NCBI RefSeq assembly: GCF_007676755.1
Contig: NZ_VEBK01000014.1
Location: 43,482-107,481 of the forward strand
Direction of reading: 5' to 3'
Origin: Bacillus sp. FJAT-22090
GTDB taxonomy: Bacteria; Bacillota; Bacilli; Bacillales_A; Planococcaceae
DNA length: 64,000 nt
Shown one piece after another: positions 18,160-27,430 of the stretch (position 1 is the stretch's first letter; each line of letters opens with the position of its first letter). The notes beneath the pieces are model-generated. The model saw nothing but the letters and a program-made list of their open reading frames with translations. It was not told where the DNA came from and searched no databases. A program made the position numbers and the translations under genes.

Positions 18160-19246
18160 TGACGAAGAAATAGCACTAGACGTCAATGAAATTAGGTTAA
18201 ATGAATTGGAAGGCGTCGAAGTAGTTGGAAAATATACAAACCCATACTTAGCATTAGAACAATTGGAAAAAGTGGATGTTGATGTAGTGTTTTTAGACAT
18301 GGAAATGGGAGGAGTCCATGGGCTGGAACTGGCAGAAATGATTACAAGTCAATATAGTCATTTAGAAATTCTGTTTGTGACCGCCTATCCTCAATACGCA
18401 TTAGAAGCTTTTGAAGTGAATGCAATCGATTATTTATTGAAGCCTTTAAATAAAAAACGTCTTAAAAAAGCTATTGAAAAAACGCAAAAGAAGTTAGAGC
18501 TGTATAAAGAAAGTAAGAATCTTATAGAGGAAAACAAGCTTTCTTTTTATGCAAAAACTTTGGGAAGCTTCCACCTTCTAGACGGTCAACATAATATTGT
18601 TAAATGGCGAACCAAGAAAGTAAAAGAGCTTTTCCTCTTTCTTTGGCAACACCAAGGTACGTCTATTCATAAAACGGTTGTCATGGAGCAACTTTGGCCA
18701 GACGTCGTTGTTGACAAAGCTACCACTCTATTGCATACGACAGTGTACCAACTTAGAAAAACCTTTAAAGAAAACGGGCTGGAAGATGCTATATTATTCG
18801 TTAATGATCATTATGCATTAAATATATCAATTGATAGTGATTATGCGGAAGTGGAAAGATTATTAACCATTGATAGCAGGGAAACTGCTTCTGTTGAAAA
18901 AATCCTAACGCTATATACAGGTGATTTTTTAGAAGAAGAAGATTTTAAGTGGGGAATTGTAACTCAACAGTGTTTTAAACAATTGGTTTTAAATTATTTG
19001 GAACATGTAGTAACGAAAAGTGAAGCGAGCCACGAGTTAATAGAAAAATGCTTGCTAAAAATGTTAGTGATCGATTGCTATAATGAAACGTATATGTATA
19101 AACTACTATACTTTTATAAAGAAATGAACAATCGTGTGAAGCTAAGAGAGTATTATAGAATATTTGAAAATAAATTAAGAGTTGATTTAGGTATTGAAAT
19201 TCCGTTTGAAATGCAAGAACTTTACGAGCAAACAATAGAAAAATAA
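18140..19246 (+). CDS. Response regulator with BTAD (SARP-like) output
   Basis: 368 residues. Receiver domain at 1-120 with acidic pocket DDEE, acceptor Asp 53 (VFLDMEMGG), switch Thr (FVTAYPQ) and Lys in LLKPLNKKRL. A winged-helix DNA-binding segment follows (about 145-230: KVKELFLFLWQHQGTSIHK, then QLRKTFKENGLEDAI), then a TPR-like bacterial transcriptional activator domain (about 240-365, ending with MYKLLYFYKEMNNRVKL). It overlaps the kinase gene and so is its likely partner, phosphorylated on Asp 53. SARP-type regulators bind direct repeats; the obvious candidate targets are the sortase-adhesin genes just downstream. Confidence 0.9.
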   Translation: MRVLLVDDEEIALDVNEIRLNELEGVEVVGKYTNPYLALEQLEKVDVDVVFLDMEMGGVHGLELAEMITSQYSHLEILFVTAYPQYALEAFEVNAIDYLLKPLNKKRLKKAIEKTQKKLELYKESKNLIEENKLSFYAKTLGSFHLLDGQHNIVKWRTKKVKELFLFLWQHQGTSIHKTVVMEQLWPDVVVDKATTLLHTTVYQLRKTFKENGLEDAILFVNDHYALNISIDSDYAEVERLLTIDSRETASVEKILTLYTGDFLEEEDFKWGIVTQQCFKQLVLNYLEHVVTKSEASHELIEKCLLKMLVIDCYNETYMYKLLYFYKEMNNRVKLREYYRIFENKLRVDLGIEIPFEMQELYEQTIEK

Positions 19247-19250
19247 ATCG

Positions 19251-19289
19251 ACACTTATTTCCTGTGCAAAGGGAGATAAGTGTTTTTGA
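19251..19289 (+). terminator. Terminator after the kinase-regulator pair
   Basis: ACACTTATTTCC at 19251 pairs with GGGAGATAAGTGT at 19271 (G-U pairs allowed), followed by TTTTTGAG. It separates the two-component genes from the sortase gene, so the latter needs its own promoter. Confidence 0.65.
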
Positions 19290-19451
19290 GTTGTTCAGAA
19301 TTTGTTCAGTACAGAAAAGCTATGATTGAATGGGTATTTCTGAGTACAACATTTCAAACAACTTAAGATAGAATTGCTTGCAAAAAAGGCGGGAAACTTA
19401 GTAATACCTAAACAAGAATTGGACGTATTAACATGGAAAGGAGATGTAAAT

Positions 19452-20057
19452 TTGCGGAGGATCATCAGTATAGGATTTCTACTTTTAGGTTTCTTCCTCC
19501 TGTTTTATCCACAGATTGAGAAAAAACTTTATGATACAAAGCAAGAGCAGCTCATAGAGGCTTTTGAAAATCTAGGAGAAACAATTCCTTATGAAGAAGC
19601 AGTTTCGCCGGTAGAAGTTCAAGCAAATGCTGGTGATAAAGAGCTAAGCTTATTAAATGGAGCAAGAGGAATTATTCGAATACCAAAAATTGATTTGGAA
19701 ATGATGATTTTTGAGGGAGCAACACCAAATTCTTTGACAAAAGGAATTGGCATGATTGAACCCGACAAACAATTCGGTGTTAATAATATTGGACTTGCAG
19801 GCCATCGAGCGACAACAACGGGAAAACAATTCAATCGTCTAGATGAGCTGATCCCTCACGATATAGTGGAAGTTCAAACAGAAGCAGCAACATACGAGTT
19901 TGAAATTGTACAAACCTTTGTTGTGGATCGAACAGAGATAGAAGTATTACAGGATGGGCAAGAACCACTCTTGACATTAGTAACTTGCACCCCCCTCGGC
20001 AAAAAAAATCCAACCGACCGGTTAATCGTTCAAGCAATCTTAAAAAACACACGATAA
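19452..20057 (+). CDS. Class D-like sortase
   Basis: Membrane transpeptidase that joins sorting-signal proteins to the cell wall. Starting at TTG 19452 (8 bases after AAAGGAGA) gives 201 residues with an N-terminal membrane anchor RRIISIGFLLLGFFLLFYPQ. An upstream TTG at 19374 would add 26 residues with no family match. The catalytic triad is complete: His 118 in GLAGHRATT, Cys 179 in TLVTCTPLG, Arg 190 in DRLIVQ. Length and the short anchor fit class D sortases. It lies 12 bp before a giant LPQTG protein, the probable substrate, so this looks like a dedicated sortase-substrate pair. Confidence 0.9.
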   Translation: MRRIISIGFLLLGFFLLFYPQIEKKLYDTKQEQLIEAFENLGETIPYEEAVSPVEVQANAGDKELSLLNGARGIIRIPKIDLEMMIFEGATPNSLTKGIGMIEPDKQFGVNNIGLAGHRATTTGKQFNRLDELIPHDIVEVQTEAATYEFEIVQTFVVDRTEIEVLQDGQEPLLTLVTCTPLGKKNPTDRLIVQAILKNTR

Positions 20058-20069
20058 CAGGGGGTAGCT

Positions 20070-23000
20070 ATGAAAAAGATAAGTTTTATAACGCTAGTAT
20101 TTCTACTAGTCCTACAAAGTTTTATAGGACCAATTGCAGCTAGCGCAAACACTGACACTGGGTCGCCACAAGCGCAAAGCTTTACATTTGGCGAAGTCAC
20201 AGTAAGCGAAGATGGCAAAGCCAGTATTCCATGGAGCTTTATTGCTGGTGACGAGGAAAGAGAAACTATATACACAAAACAAAGTAATCTTAAATTAGAT
20301 GCACCAACAACTGGTACTCTAACAGGTAATATAGGCTCCTACACAATTTCAGTTGATGGGCTTATTACCGTAACGATTGCACCAAACCAATTGGCTGATG
20401 TTGCAGGATCAATTAGCATAGAAGGAGTGGCAACTGTTGCACCGCTAGCAGCAATCGATGAACAAGTAGCAGAAGAAGCTGCTTCCAATAGCGAATTAAC
20501 AGAGATAAATACTGGAAAAGAAACAATAGATACAAGCGAAACTGGTTTAACAACAGAGGTTAAAGATGAAAAACCACCAGTTCCTTCATCCGAACTTGAT
20601 AGTGTTGTACCTATTACTCATGTATCTAAAGTTTCTGTTCTAGTGGATAAAGAAGGTGGGGGTAAAGAGGATATTACATCTATTCCTAATTACGAACCTA
20701 AAAATGGAGACTTAGTTACATTAAATTTTGAACTTTTGGTGGAAGCGGGTCATAATTTTGGTGAAGGTTCGACTTTAACCTATCCATTACCAGCAATATT
20801 CTCGAATGCTTCTGGATCTGGAGAAGCGGGAACTGTTGGTTCCTTTCGAGTTGAAAATGGCAGTATTGTCGTTACATTTAATAGCACAATTCGAGATGAT
20901 GGAAACCAAGGTATTAAGATAAATAACGCAAGTTTTGCGATTGGTGCAAAATATAGTGAGTCTAACACGGAGTTAGAATACGAATTAAAATTACCAGGCC
21001 AAGAAACGATCAAGTTAAATTTTAAACCCAAGGGTGGACATTCTATTACGAAAGACGGTACTCCCGAAAATAATGGAGCAAGCAGTAATTTTATTGACTG
21101 GCAAGTAGATATTAATACAAAATTAGACAATCTTTCTGGTGCGAAGTTTACAGATGTTTTGACACAAAGCAATCCTGGAAAACATACTTTTGGAACAAAA
21201 TTTATTATCACTGAACTTATTGTAGATGCACAAGGTAAATTAAGTGATGGTGATTCAGTTTCTATTACACCGACGTATAATGATGCGAAAACAGAATTAA
21301 CACTCGATCTTCCAAATGGCAAAAAAGCTTATCGTATTGTATATAATACGATAATCGATGAAAGCGATTCTGATTCCGGGAAGGCTATGTATAAAAATAC
21401 GGCATCCATTCTTAATGACGGGAATACTCAAAAGGCAACTGGTAGCAAAGAGGTAACATGGGGACCGCCTTTGGAAAAATCAGTTGAAAGGTCTAATGAA
21501 TATGGAAGTAGTGCGGAGTGGATCGTAAAGTATAACTATAACCGTAAAATAATAGCAAAAAGCGATGCAATACTCACAGATAAAATTACAGGAAGCCATA
21601 AAATTAAGGCTGCAACAGATGTTAAAGTTTATGACGAAAATGGTAACGCAATAGATGAGAGTTTATATTCAGTGAAACTCGATGCGGATGGGAAAGGTTA
21701 TGTCTTAACATTTAACCAAGGTATCGACAAAGTACCGTATCAAATAAAGTATAAAACTATACAGACAGATTATTTTGTAGAAGGTGGAACAGTAAGTAAT
21801 ATCATTACCAGACAAGATGGTAAAAATGGTTCGAACAATAAAACATTTTTTCCGTACAGTAACCCAAGCATTGTAAAAACAACAAAAGGTACAAATTATA
21901 ATGCTAAAACAATGGATTGGCAAATTGACGTAAATAAAGATTCTTATAATATGGGGAATATTGTTATAACTGACGAGTATAAAGGTGAGGGGATGAAGTA
22001 TAAATCTGGCTCACTAAAAGTAACTGGTTTAACAGAAGGAGAATATACCTTTACTGACAAAGGTTTAGAAGGATTCATTTTCGAGGTACCAGGCTTAATT
22101 TCTAAGCCATTTACTATTAAGTACACTACGGATTATGGCATCCGAGATGTGGGTAGTAATACAAGGGATTATAAAAATGTAGCCGGAATAAAATGGGTAT
22201 ATAATAGCAAAAACTATGAATCTAGTGCTAATGCTACAGCCAATATTAAAGAGGAGCAAAAAGCTAATGGATATAAGAGTGGGGTTTATAACTACAAAGA
22301 CAAGATGTTCAAATGGAAAGTAGGCATAAATTTCAATGCAAATACCCTTGCTAATGCAATCTTTAAGGATCAATTACCAGAGGGACAAAAAGTAAGAGAT
22401 ATAAAAGTAAATCCAGTAATTGTAAACGATGATGGCAGTGTTTCTCCTGATTCCGATAGAGAACCAATAACGCCCGAAATCAACCAAACGGGAGAGAATG
22501 CTTTTGAAATAGTGTTAGGGAATATTTCAGGTGCATATGAAATTACTTATATATCTGAGGATATTGATGGAATTTTCCCCGTAACTTCCGGGAATGTCAG
22601 AATTAAAAATAAAGCTGAATTATTTGATGGGGCGACACTAAATGCAAAATGGGAAGCTGAAGTTATAGTAGCTCACACAAATGAAACGATTACAAAAAAC
22701 GGAAAAGGAAAAGATCAAACTTCCCTTATCGATTGGGACTTAAAGCTAAATTATGGTCAATCTAACTTATCAAACGTTAAAATAGTAGATACTGTAGGTA
22801 AAGATAATGATGAAAACCCAAATCAACTTATTCTAGAAGATTCATTCAAAGTGTATGAAGTAACTTTAACAGGTGAGTCAAAAGAAGGTACGCCTAGCGA
22901 AACCAAGGTATTAGTAGACACAGGATATACAATAATAGTAGATAATAAAACAGGTGAATTTACTCTTTCATTTGATGGTCCAATAACAAACGCCTATTAC

Positions 23001-25487
23001 ATTGAATATAGTTCAATTTTCTTAGGTTCACCAAATGACGAAGTCAAAAACGAAGCATTGTTACACTATGATGGTGTCACACAAGGAACTAAAGAAGTAA
23101 AGGAAAAGAAATTCAATTATTGGTTTAGTGGTTCCGGATCTACAACAAAAGTACCATTAAGACTCAAAAAGGTAGATGCAGTCACTGGTGAAGTTTTACC
23201 AGGCGCTAAGTTTGAACTTTATAATAAAGACAAAATTAAACTTACAGAAGGTGTAACAGATAAAAAAGGGGAGCTTTTATTCCCGGTTAAACTAGGTGAA
23301 GGAAAATATGACCTAGTCGAAAGAGAAGCACCAGCAGGGTATTTAAAAAATCAAAGCGAAGAAATAGAATTAAAAGCGGATTCCTTAGTAGAAGGTGTAC
23401 AAGTAAAAAAAGTTACGAACCAAAAAGTTCTTCAAGCGATAGAACTAACGAAAACTGATGCAGAAGAGAACCCACTCAATGGTGTTGTGTTCCAACTTAG
23501 TCGTAAAGATCAATCAGGAGATTATAATACCATTTCAGGTTATGAAAATTTAGTAACTACTGAAGGGCGAATTTATGTAGAGGGTCTAGAACCTGGTGAT
23601 TACAGATTAACTGAAACAAAAGCATTAGACGGTTACTGGTTAGACAAAACACCAATCGATTTCAAAGTACAAAAAGATCAAACAGAAGTTACTAAAAAGT
23701 CAATGACGAATTACAAACAAGGTGAGTTAACCGTAAAGAAAGTGGACGCAGATGATTCAACTAAATTTTTACCAAGTGCAGAATTCACGCTTTATGATGG
23801 AAAAACTGTAATTGGTACTGCAATAACAGATACGAATGGTATCGCTAAATTTACAAACATAAAATATGGTACCTACACTCTTAAGGAAACAAAAGCCCCA
23901 GAAGGTTACTTAATGGACAATGCAAATGCAAGTGGCTTAACTGTAACAATTGATTCCGCATCTAACGAAGTAGGACCAATTAAGAATGCTAAAATTCTCA
24001 ATGCCTTTAAGTTAGTTAAAACAGACGGAGATAGCGGTGCCCTTTTAGAAGGTGCGGAGTTTAAATTACTATACAAGGATCGAGACGAGATAGTTAAAGA
24101 TAAAGATGGAAAAGAATTAAAAAATCTAAAAACTAATAAAGATGGTGAAATTCAAGTAGGCGATCTCACAGCTGGCGAATACCGTCTTATTGAAACAATA
24201 GCGCCACAGTTTTATTTACTAGATTCTAAAGAACATCACTTTAATATAGTCCAAGATCAAATCACGTTTACAGATGTACCTGTCACAAACAAACGAGGTA
24301 CAGGACAAATTGTTATTACAAAAGTGGACGCTTCCGATAATTCCAAACTACTTAACGGAGTCAAATTTGAACTTACCAATGGAGACGGTACCATTAAGGA
24401 GACTGCAACAACGGAAAATGGAATCGCAACATTCAAAGATTTACCATACGGTATCTATACTTTAAAAGAAACAATAGCTCATACTGATTATCTTCTAGAT
24501 TCAACTGAGCATATAATTGAACTCGATTCAGCAACTCAAGAAGATGGGGAAATATTTACGAAAACAATTGAAAATAGCAAAACAAATCGCTCCATTTTAT
24601 TAACGAAATATAATTCGGATAAATACTTGAAGCTAAAAGGGGCAATTTTCGAATTAAGAAAAGCAACGGCAGATGTAGATCAAGATGGAAATCCATTGTA
24701 TGAGGTTGTTGCAGGAATAGATGAAGAGAAGTTAACAACTGATGACAATGGAGAAATTAGTTTAAAAGACTTACCTGTTGGAAAATATCAATTAATTGAA
24801 ACAAAAGCACCTGCTGGGTATAAATTAGATAAAACACCAGTAGAGTTCGAAATTATTGAAAAACAGGAAAGAACCATCATACTAGAAAAAATGAATGCAA
24901 GAATATCGACAGGTGGAGGGGGAACACCAGTAGATCCAGGTAACCCAGTAGAACCGGGTAACCCAGGAGAACCAGGTGAGCCAGGAGAGCCGGGTAACCC
25001 AGGCGAGCCAGGTAAACCAGGCGAACCAGGCAAACCGGGCAAACCAGGAGAACCGGGTAAACCAGGCGAACCGGGTAAACCAGGAGAACCAGGCAAACCA
25101 GGGGAGCCGGGTAAACCAGGCGAACCGAGTAAACCAGGAGAGCCAGGTAAACCGGGAGAACCAGGTAACCCAGGCGAATCGGGTAACCCAGGAGAACCAG
25201 GCAATCCAGAGAATCCGAGTAACCCTGGAACTCCAGGTAACACAGGTAATTCAGGCAACCCGGATAATCCAAATAATAATGGCAATCCCAATGTTCCAGA
25301 ACAGCCGAGTACACATGAAAAAGATAACAATCCAAAAGATTCAGGTTCTTTAATTGAAACTGATGGAGGAAAATATCTTCCACAAACTGGTGAGAACTAC
25401 CCAATAGGAACACTTGTTGGAGGCATTGCTTCCATTCTAGTTGGACTTTGGATAGCATTTAATAGAAGAAAAACAAGTAAAGCATAA
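20070..25487 (+). CDS. Giant LPXTG-anchored adhesin with Cna-type and collagen-like regions
   Basis: 1805-residue surface protein. Order: signal peptide (1-26, ending AASA), acidic Thr/Glu-rich linker (about 120-180), a Cna-A/SdrC-like adhesion domain (about 185-325), five repeated collagen-binding-like modules each opening with W-x-(V/I)-(D/K)-x-N (from about 345, 480, 610, 745 and 885), six Cna-B/SpaA modules (from about 1029, 1124, 1218, 1311, 1411 and 1507) with Lys near the start and Glu in motifs such as [10 protein letters not shown] and [10 protein letters not shown] suited to isopeptide bonds, a G-x-P collagen-like tract (about 1623-1736), LPQTG at 1770, a TM helix and a positive tail. 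It is 12 bp after a sortase. Function as ligand-binding adhesin is inferred from modules; the ligand is unknown. Confidence 0.93.
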   Translation: MKKISFITLVFLLVLQSFIGPIAASANTDTGSPQAQSFTFGEVTVSEDGKASIPWSFIAGDEERETIYTKQSNLKLDAPTTGTLTGNIGSYTISVDGLITVTIAPNQLADVAGSISIEGVATVAPLAAIDEQVAEEAASNSELTEINTGKETIDTSETGLTTEVKDEKPPVPSSELDSVVPITHVSKVSVLVDKEGGGKEDITSIPNYEPKNGDLVTLNFELLVEAGHNFGEGSTLTYPLPAIFSNASGSGEAGTVGSFRVENGSIVVTFNSTIRDDGNQGIKINNASFAIGAKYSESNTELEYELKLPGQETIKLNFKPKGGHSITKDGTPENNGASSNFIDWQVDINTKLDNLSGAKFTDVLTQSNPGKHTFGTKFIITELIVDAQGKLSDGDSVSITPTYNDAKTELTLDLPNGKKAYRIVYNTIIDESDSDSGKAMYKNTASILNDGNTQKATGSKEVTWGPPLEKSVERSNEYGSSAEWIVKYNYNRKIIAKSDAILTDKITGSHKIKAATDVKVYDENGNAIDESLYSVKLDADGKGYVLTFNQGIDKVPYQIKYKTIQTDYFVEGGTVSNIITRQDGKNGSNNKTFFPYSNPSIVKTTKGTNYNAKTMDWQIDVNKDSYNMGNIVITDEYKGEGMKYKSGSLKVTGLTEGEYTFTDKGLEGFIFEVPGLISKPFTIKYTTDYGIRDVGSNTRDYKNVAGIKWVYNSKNYESSANATANIKEEQKANGYKSGVYNYKDKMFKWKVGINFNANTLANAIFKDQLPEGQKVRDIKVNPVIVNDDGSVSPDSDREPITPEINQTGENAFEIVLGNISGAYEITYISEDIDGIFPVTSGNVRIKNKAELFDGATLNAKWEAEVIVAHTNETITKNGKGKDQTSLIDWDLKLNYGQSNLSNVKIVDTVGKDNDENPNQLILEDSFKVYEVTLTGESKEGTPSETKVLVDTGYTIIVDNKTGEFTLSFDGPITNAYYIEYSSIFLGSPNDEVKNEALLHYDGVTQGTKEVKEKKFNYWFSGSGSTTKVPLRLKKVDAVTGEVLPGAKFELYNKDKIKLTEGVTDKKGELLFPVKLGEGKYDLVEREAPAGYLKNQSEEIELKADSLVEGVQVKKVTNQKVLQAIELTKTDAEENPLNGVVFQLSRKDQSGDYNTISGYENLVTTEGRIYVEGLEPGDYRLTETKALDGYWLDKTPIDFKVQKDQTEVTKKSMTNYKQGELTVKKVDADDSTKFLPSAEFTLYDGKTVIGTAITDTNGIAKFTNIKYGTYTLKETKAPEGYLMDNANASGLTVTIDSASNEVGPIKNAKILNAFKLVKTDGDSGALLEGAEFKLLYKDRDEIVKDKDGKELKNLKTNKDGEIQVGDLTAGEYRLIETIAPQFYLLDSKEHHFNIVQDQITFTDVPVTNKRGTGQIVITKVDASDNSKLLNGVKFELTNGDGTIKETATTENGIATFKDLPYGIYTLKETIAHTDYLLDSTEHIIELDSATQEDGEIFTKTIENSKTNRSILLTKYNSDKYLKLKGAIFELRKATADVDQDGNPLYEVVAGIDEEKLTTDDNGEISLKDLPVGKYQLIETKAPAGYKLDKTPVEFEIIEKQERTIILEKMNARISTGGGGTPVDPGNPVEPGNPGEPGEPGEPGNPGEPGKPGEPGKPGKPGEPGKPGEPGKPGEPGKPGEPGKPGEPSKPGEPGKPGEPGNPGESGNPGEPGNPENPSNPGTPGNTGNSGNPDNPNNNGNPNVPEQPSTHEKDNNPKDSGSLIETDGGKYLPQTGENYPIGTLVGGIASILVGLWIAFNRRKTSKA
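24937..25275 (+). repeat. Tandem 9-bp-based repeat encoding G-x-P collagen-like tract
   Basis: Imperfect 9- and 18-bp units (GAACCAGGYAAACCAGG-like) run through the 3' end of the adhesin gene and encode Gly-Glu-Pro, Gly-Lys-Pro and Gly-Asn-Pro triplets. The unit number is likely to vary between strains by slippage; all changes in multiples of 9 keep the frame. Confidence 0.85.
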
Positions 25488-25493
25488 TAATTA

Positions 25494-25543
25494 AGAGAAC
25501 TATTAGTAGTTTATGAAAAACTACTAATAGTTCTCTTTTTTTG
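25494..25543 (+). terminator. Terminator of the sortase-adhesin unit
   Basis: AGAGAACTATTAGTAG at 25494 pairs perfectly over 16 bp with CTACTAATAGTTCTCT at 25521, followed by TTTTTTT. It starts 7 bp after the adhesin stop. Confidence 0.92.
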
Positions 25544-25693
25544 TATTATTATAGGTACAAAGTAATTATATTGAGTAATGGTATAGGTATTATTTCTTTT
25601 AATTAGCAATCTATTATTGTTGTTTTAGAACTAATAGTGGATGCTCATTAAATTAGTATTTAATATAATTAACTTAAAACTGGAGGGGTCAAG

Positions 25694-26818
25694 ATGAACT
25701 ACATATTTAAGTTATTTATTGCGATCATAATGATAGTAAGTATTTCTCCAATACATACCTTTGCAGCAACGTCCTCTCCCAAGACTATTACAAAGTCCGA
25801 GGAACAAAAAACGTACGATAATATAGTTAAAAGTTTACAAAATGCTGAATCTAGTATGACATTTAATCCAAATAAAATTAATTATAAAAACATCGGGAAT
25901 TTAGTAACGAAGGCTGTCGCAAATAATCCTTCCATCTCTTACTATAATGGATTAACTGCCTTTTCAAATGGAACGGTTAATTTTAAATACAATGGTAGTA
26001 GACAAGCCGTTTTGGAGAAAAACAAAAAAGTAGAGACCGAAGTAAATAGAATAATTAAAGAGAAAATAAAAAAAGATATGAGCGACCTTGAAAAAGTAAA
26101 GGCCATTCATGATTATCTCGTATTATCAGTTGCATATGATTATGATAACTTTTTGAAAAACACGGTTCCGTATGATTCCTATGAGGCATATGGCTCACTT
26201 ATAAATAAAGTCGCCGTTTGCGATGGTTATACAAAGGCAATGGCATTGTTACTTAATAAGGTGGGTGTTCAAGCGCTTCAAATTTCGGGAACTGGTAATG
26301 GTGGAGGCCATTCATGGAATATGATAAAAATAGAGGGGCAATATTACCACATTGATACTACGTGGGACGATCCAGTTCCAAACAAGCCGGGAAGTGTCCA
26401 TTACAATTACTTTCTGAAAAATAATGAACAAATGAAAGTAGATCATCGATGGGATGAGAGTTCGTATCCAATAGCCAATAGTTCAAAATACAACTACTTT
26501 CACGTAATGAATACAATGGTAGAAAAAGATGGAATGTATTATTATTCCGATGCTAAAGACAATCTATTATATAAGATGGACAAGAAAACTTTAAAGAAAA
26601 CAAGAATAATTGGAGACAAAGCTCCCTATTTTGCAATAAATGGTCAATGGATTTACTATAGTAATTATTCTAATGCTGGTTATCTATATAAAGTAAAGCT
26701 AGATGGAACTGGTAAGTTGCAAATTAATTCGAAGCATTCAAATGTTATGTACATATCAGGGGATGCTCTTTACTATCAGGATATTAAATCCAATAAGAAT
26801 CTCAAATTGAGTTTATAG
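25694..26818 (+). CDS. Secreted transglutaminase-like protein with DUF5050-type C-terminus
   Basis: 374 residues, signal peptide cleaved near THTFA-ATSS (about 24). The transglutaminase-core (papain-like) triad is visible: Cys in VAVCDGYTKAMALLL (about 178), His in GGGHSWNMIKI (about 205) and Asp in YYHIDTTWDDP (about 220). The last 100 residues form short repeated strands of the type YYYSDAKDNLLYKMDKKTL and WIYYSNYSNAGYLYKVKLDG, resembling the DUF5050/beta-propeller-like repeats. In this family the activity may be protease or cross-linking; the substrate is unknown. ATG follows GGAGGGG. It is monocistronic and sits beside other surface genes. Confidence 0.85.
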   Translation: MNYIFKLFIAIIMIVSISPIHTFAATSSPKTITKSEEQKTYDNIVKSLQNAESSMTFNPNKINYKNIGNLVTKAVANNPSISYYNGLTAFSNGTVNFKYNGSRQAVLEKNKKVETEVNRIIKEKIKKDMSDLEKVKAIHDYLVLSVAYDYDNFLKNTVPYDSYEAYGSLINKVAVCDGYTKAMALLLNKVGVQALQISGTGNGGGHSWNMIKIEGQYYHIDTTWDDPVPNKPGSVHYNYFLKNNEQMKVDHRWDESSYPIANSSKYNYFHVMNTMVEKDGMYYYSDAKDNLLYKMDKKTLKKTRIIGDKAPYFAINGQWIYYSNYSNAGYLYKVKLDGTGKLQINSKHSNVMYISGDALYYQDIKSNKNLKLSL

Positions 26819-26826
26819 ACTGAGTT

Positions 26827-26857
26827 AGCTAGTTCCTAAATTGGGACTAGCTTTTTT
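26827..26857 (+). terminator. Terminator of the transglutaminase-like gene
   Basis: AGCTAGTTCC and GGGACTAGCT form a 10-bp stem (one G-U) followed by TTTTTT, 8 bp after the stop. Confidence 0.85.
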
Positions 26858-26877
26858 CATAAACAGAAATACCGCTA

Positions 26878-27129
26878 CTATCTCATTTTCGGATCTAAAT
26901 ACTTATGGAAGATGATTTTGTTCGATTTACTTAGTTTTTGTTTTGCCAATTCTGGAGAATAGAAAATAGTAGATCCTAATGCGAGTTTGTCCGCCTCCGC
27001 TTCATAATCTATCACCGAGATATCCCATGTACCTGATTTTTTTAGTTTTTCAATGATGTCAATCGTCCAGATATCCACTCCTAATATAACATGCTCTGTC
27101 CTTCTCTTGTTTCTCTCTCGTTGATACAT
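26878..27129 (-). CDS. Small hypothetical protein
   Basis: 83 residues beginning MYQRERNKRRTEHVILGVDI; polar, with no signal peptide or membrane segment and no family I recognise. I prefer ATG 27129 over TTG 27132 because AGAGG lies 8 bases upstream on the minus strand. Convergent with the transglutaminase-like gene and divergent from the nucleotidase. Coding status rests on length, ribosome site and position; moderate certainty. Confidence 0.5.
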   Translation of the reverse strand: MYQRERNKRRTEHVILGVDIWTIDIIEKLKKSGTWDISVIDYEAEADKLALGSTIFYSPELAKQKLSKSNKIIFHKYLDPKMR

Positions 27130-27339
27130 CAATCTGGCCTCTTTTCATTTAATTTTGCTAATTTTATCATACTATTTTTTTATATAGAAATTAGGGGCAG
27201 ATTTCCCTGTATTTATTAACTTTTCGCAGTAATTAATTGGCTGAACGCAATCAAACCAGCAGAGAGGGCAACCAATTATCCAATGAAAACAACCATAGCC
27301 AAAAATAGGGCATTCCCATGTAAAAGGGTGTAGGTTTAT

Positions 27340-27365
27340 TTTACAAAAACATTACAATATTCACA
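27340..27365 (+). promoter_or_regulatory. Possible PhoP-box-like direct repeats
   Basis: TTTACA (27340), ATTACA (27351) and TTCACA (27360) are spaced 11 and 9 bp, similar to the TTAACA-type direct repeats bound by PhoP in Bacillus. They lie about 65-90 bp before a 5'-nucleotidase gene, a usual phosphate-starvation target. The spacing is not perfect, so this is tentative. Confidence 0.3.
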
Positions 27366-27430
27366 TTGTACCAAATATTTCTTTTGATTATCTTTAAATA
27401 GAGACCTTTTTACAAAACGGGAGGGAAATT

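Noticed and set aside
20780..21322. 180-residue minus-strand ORF
   Set aside because: Antisense of the adhesin gene, no independent support.
24788..25458. Long antisense and alternate-frame ORFs over the collagen-like tract (180, 193 and 125 residues)
   Set aside because: They arise because the 9-bp repeat keeps every frame free of stops; no ribosome site, low-complexity products.
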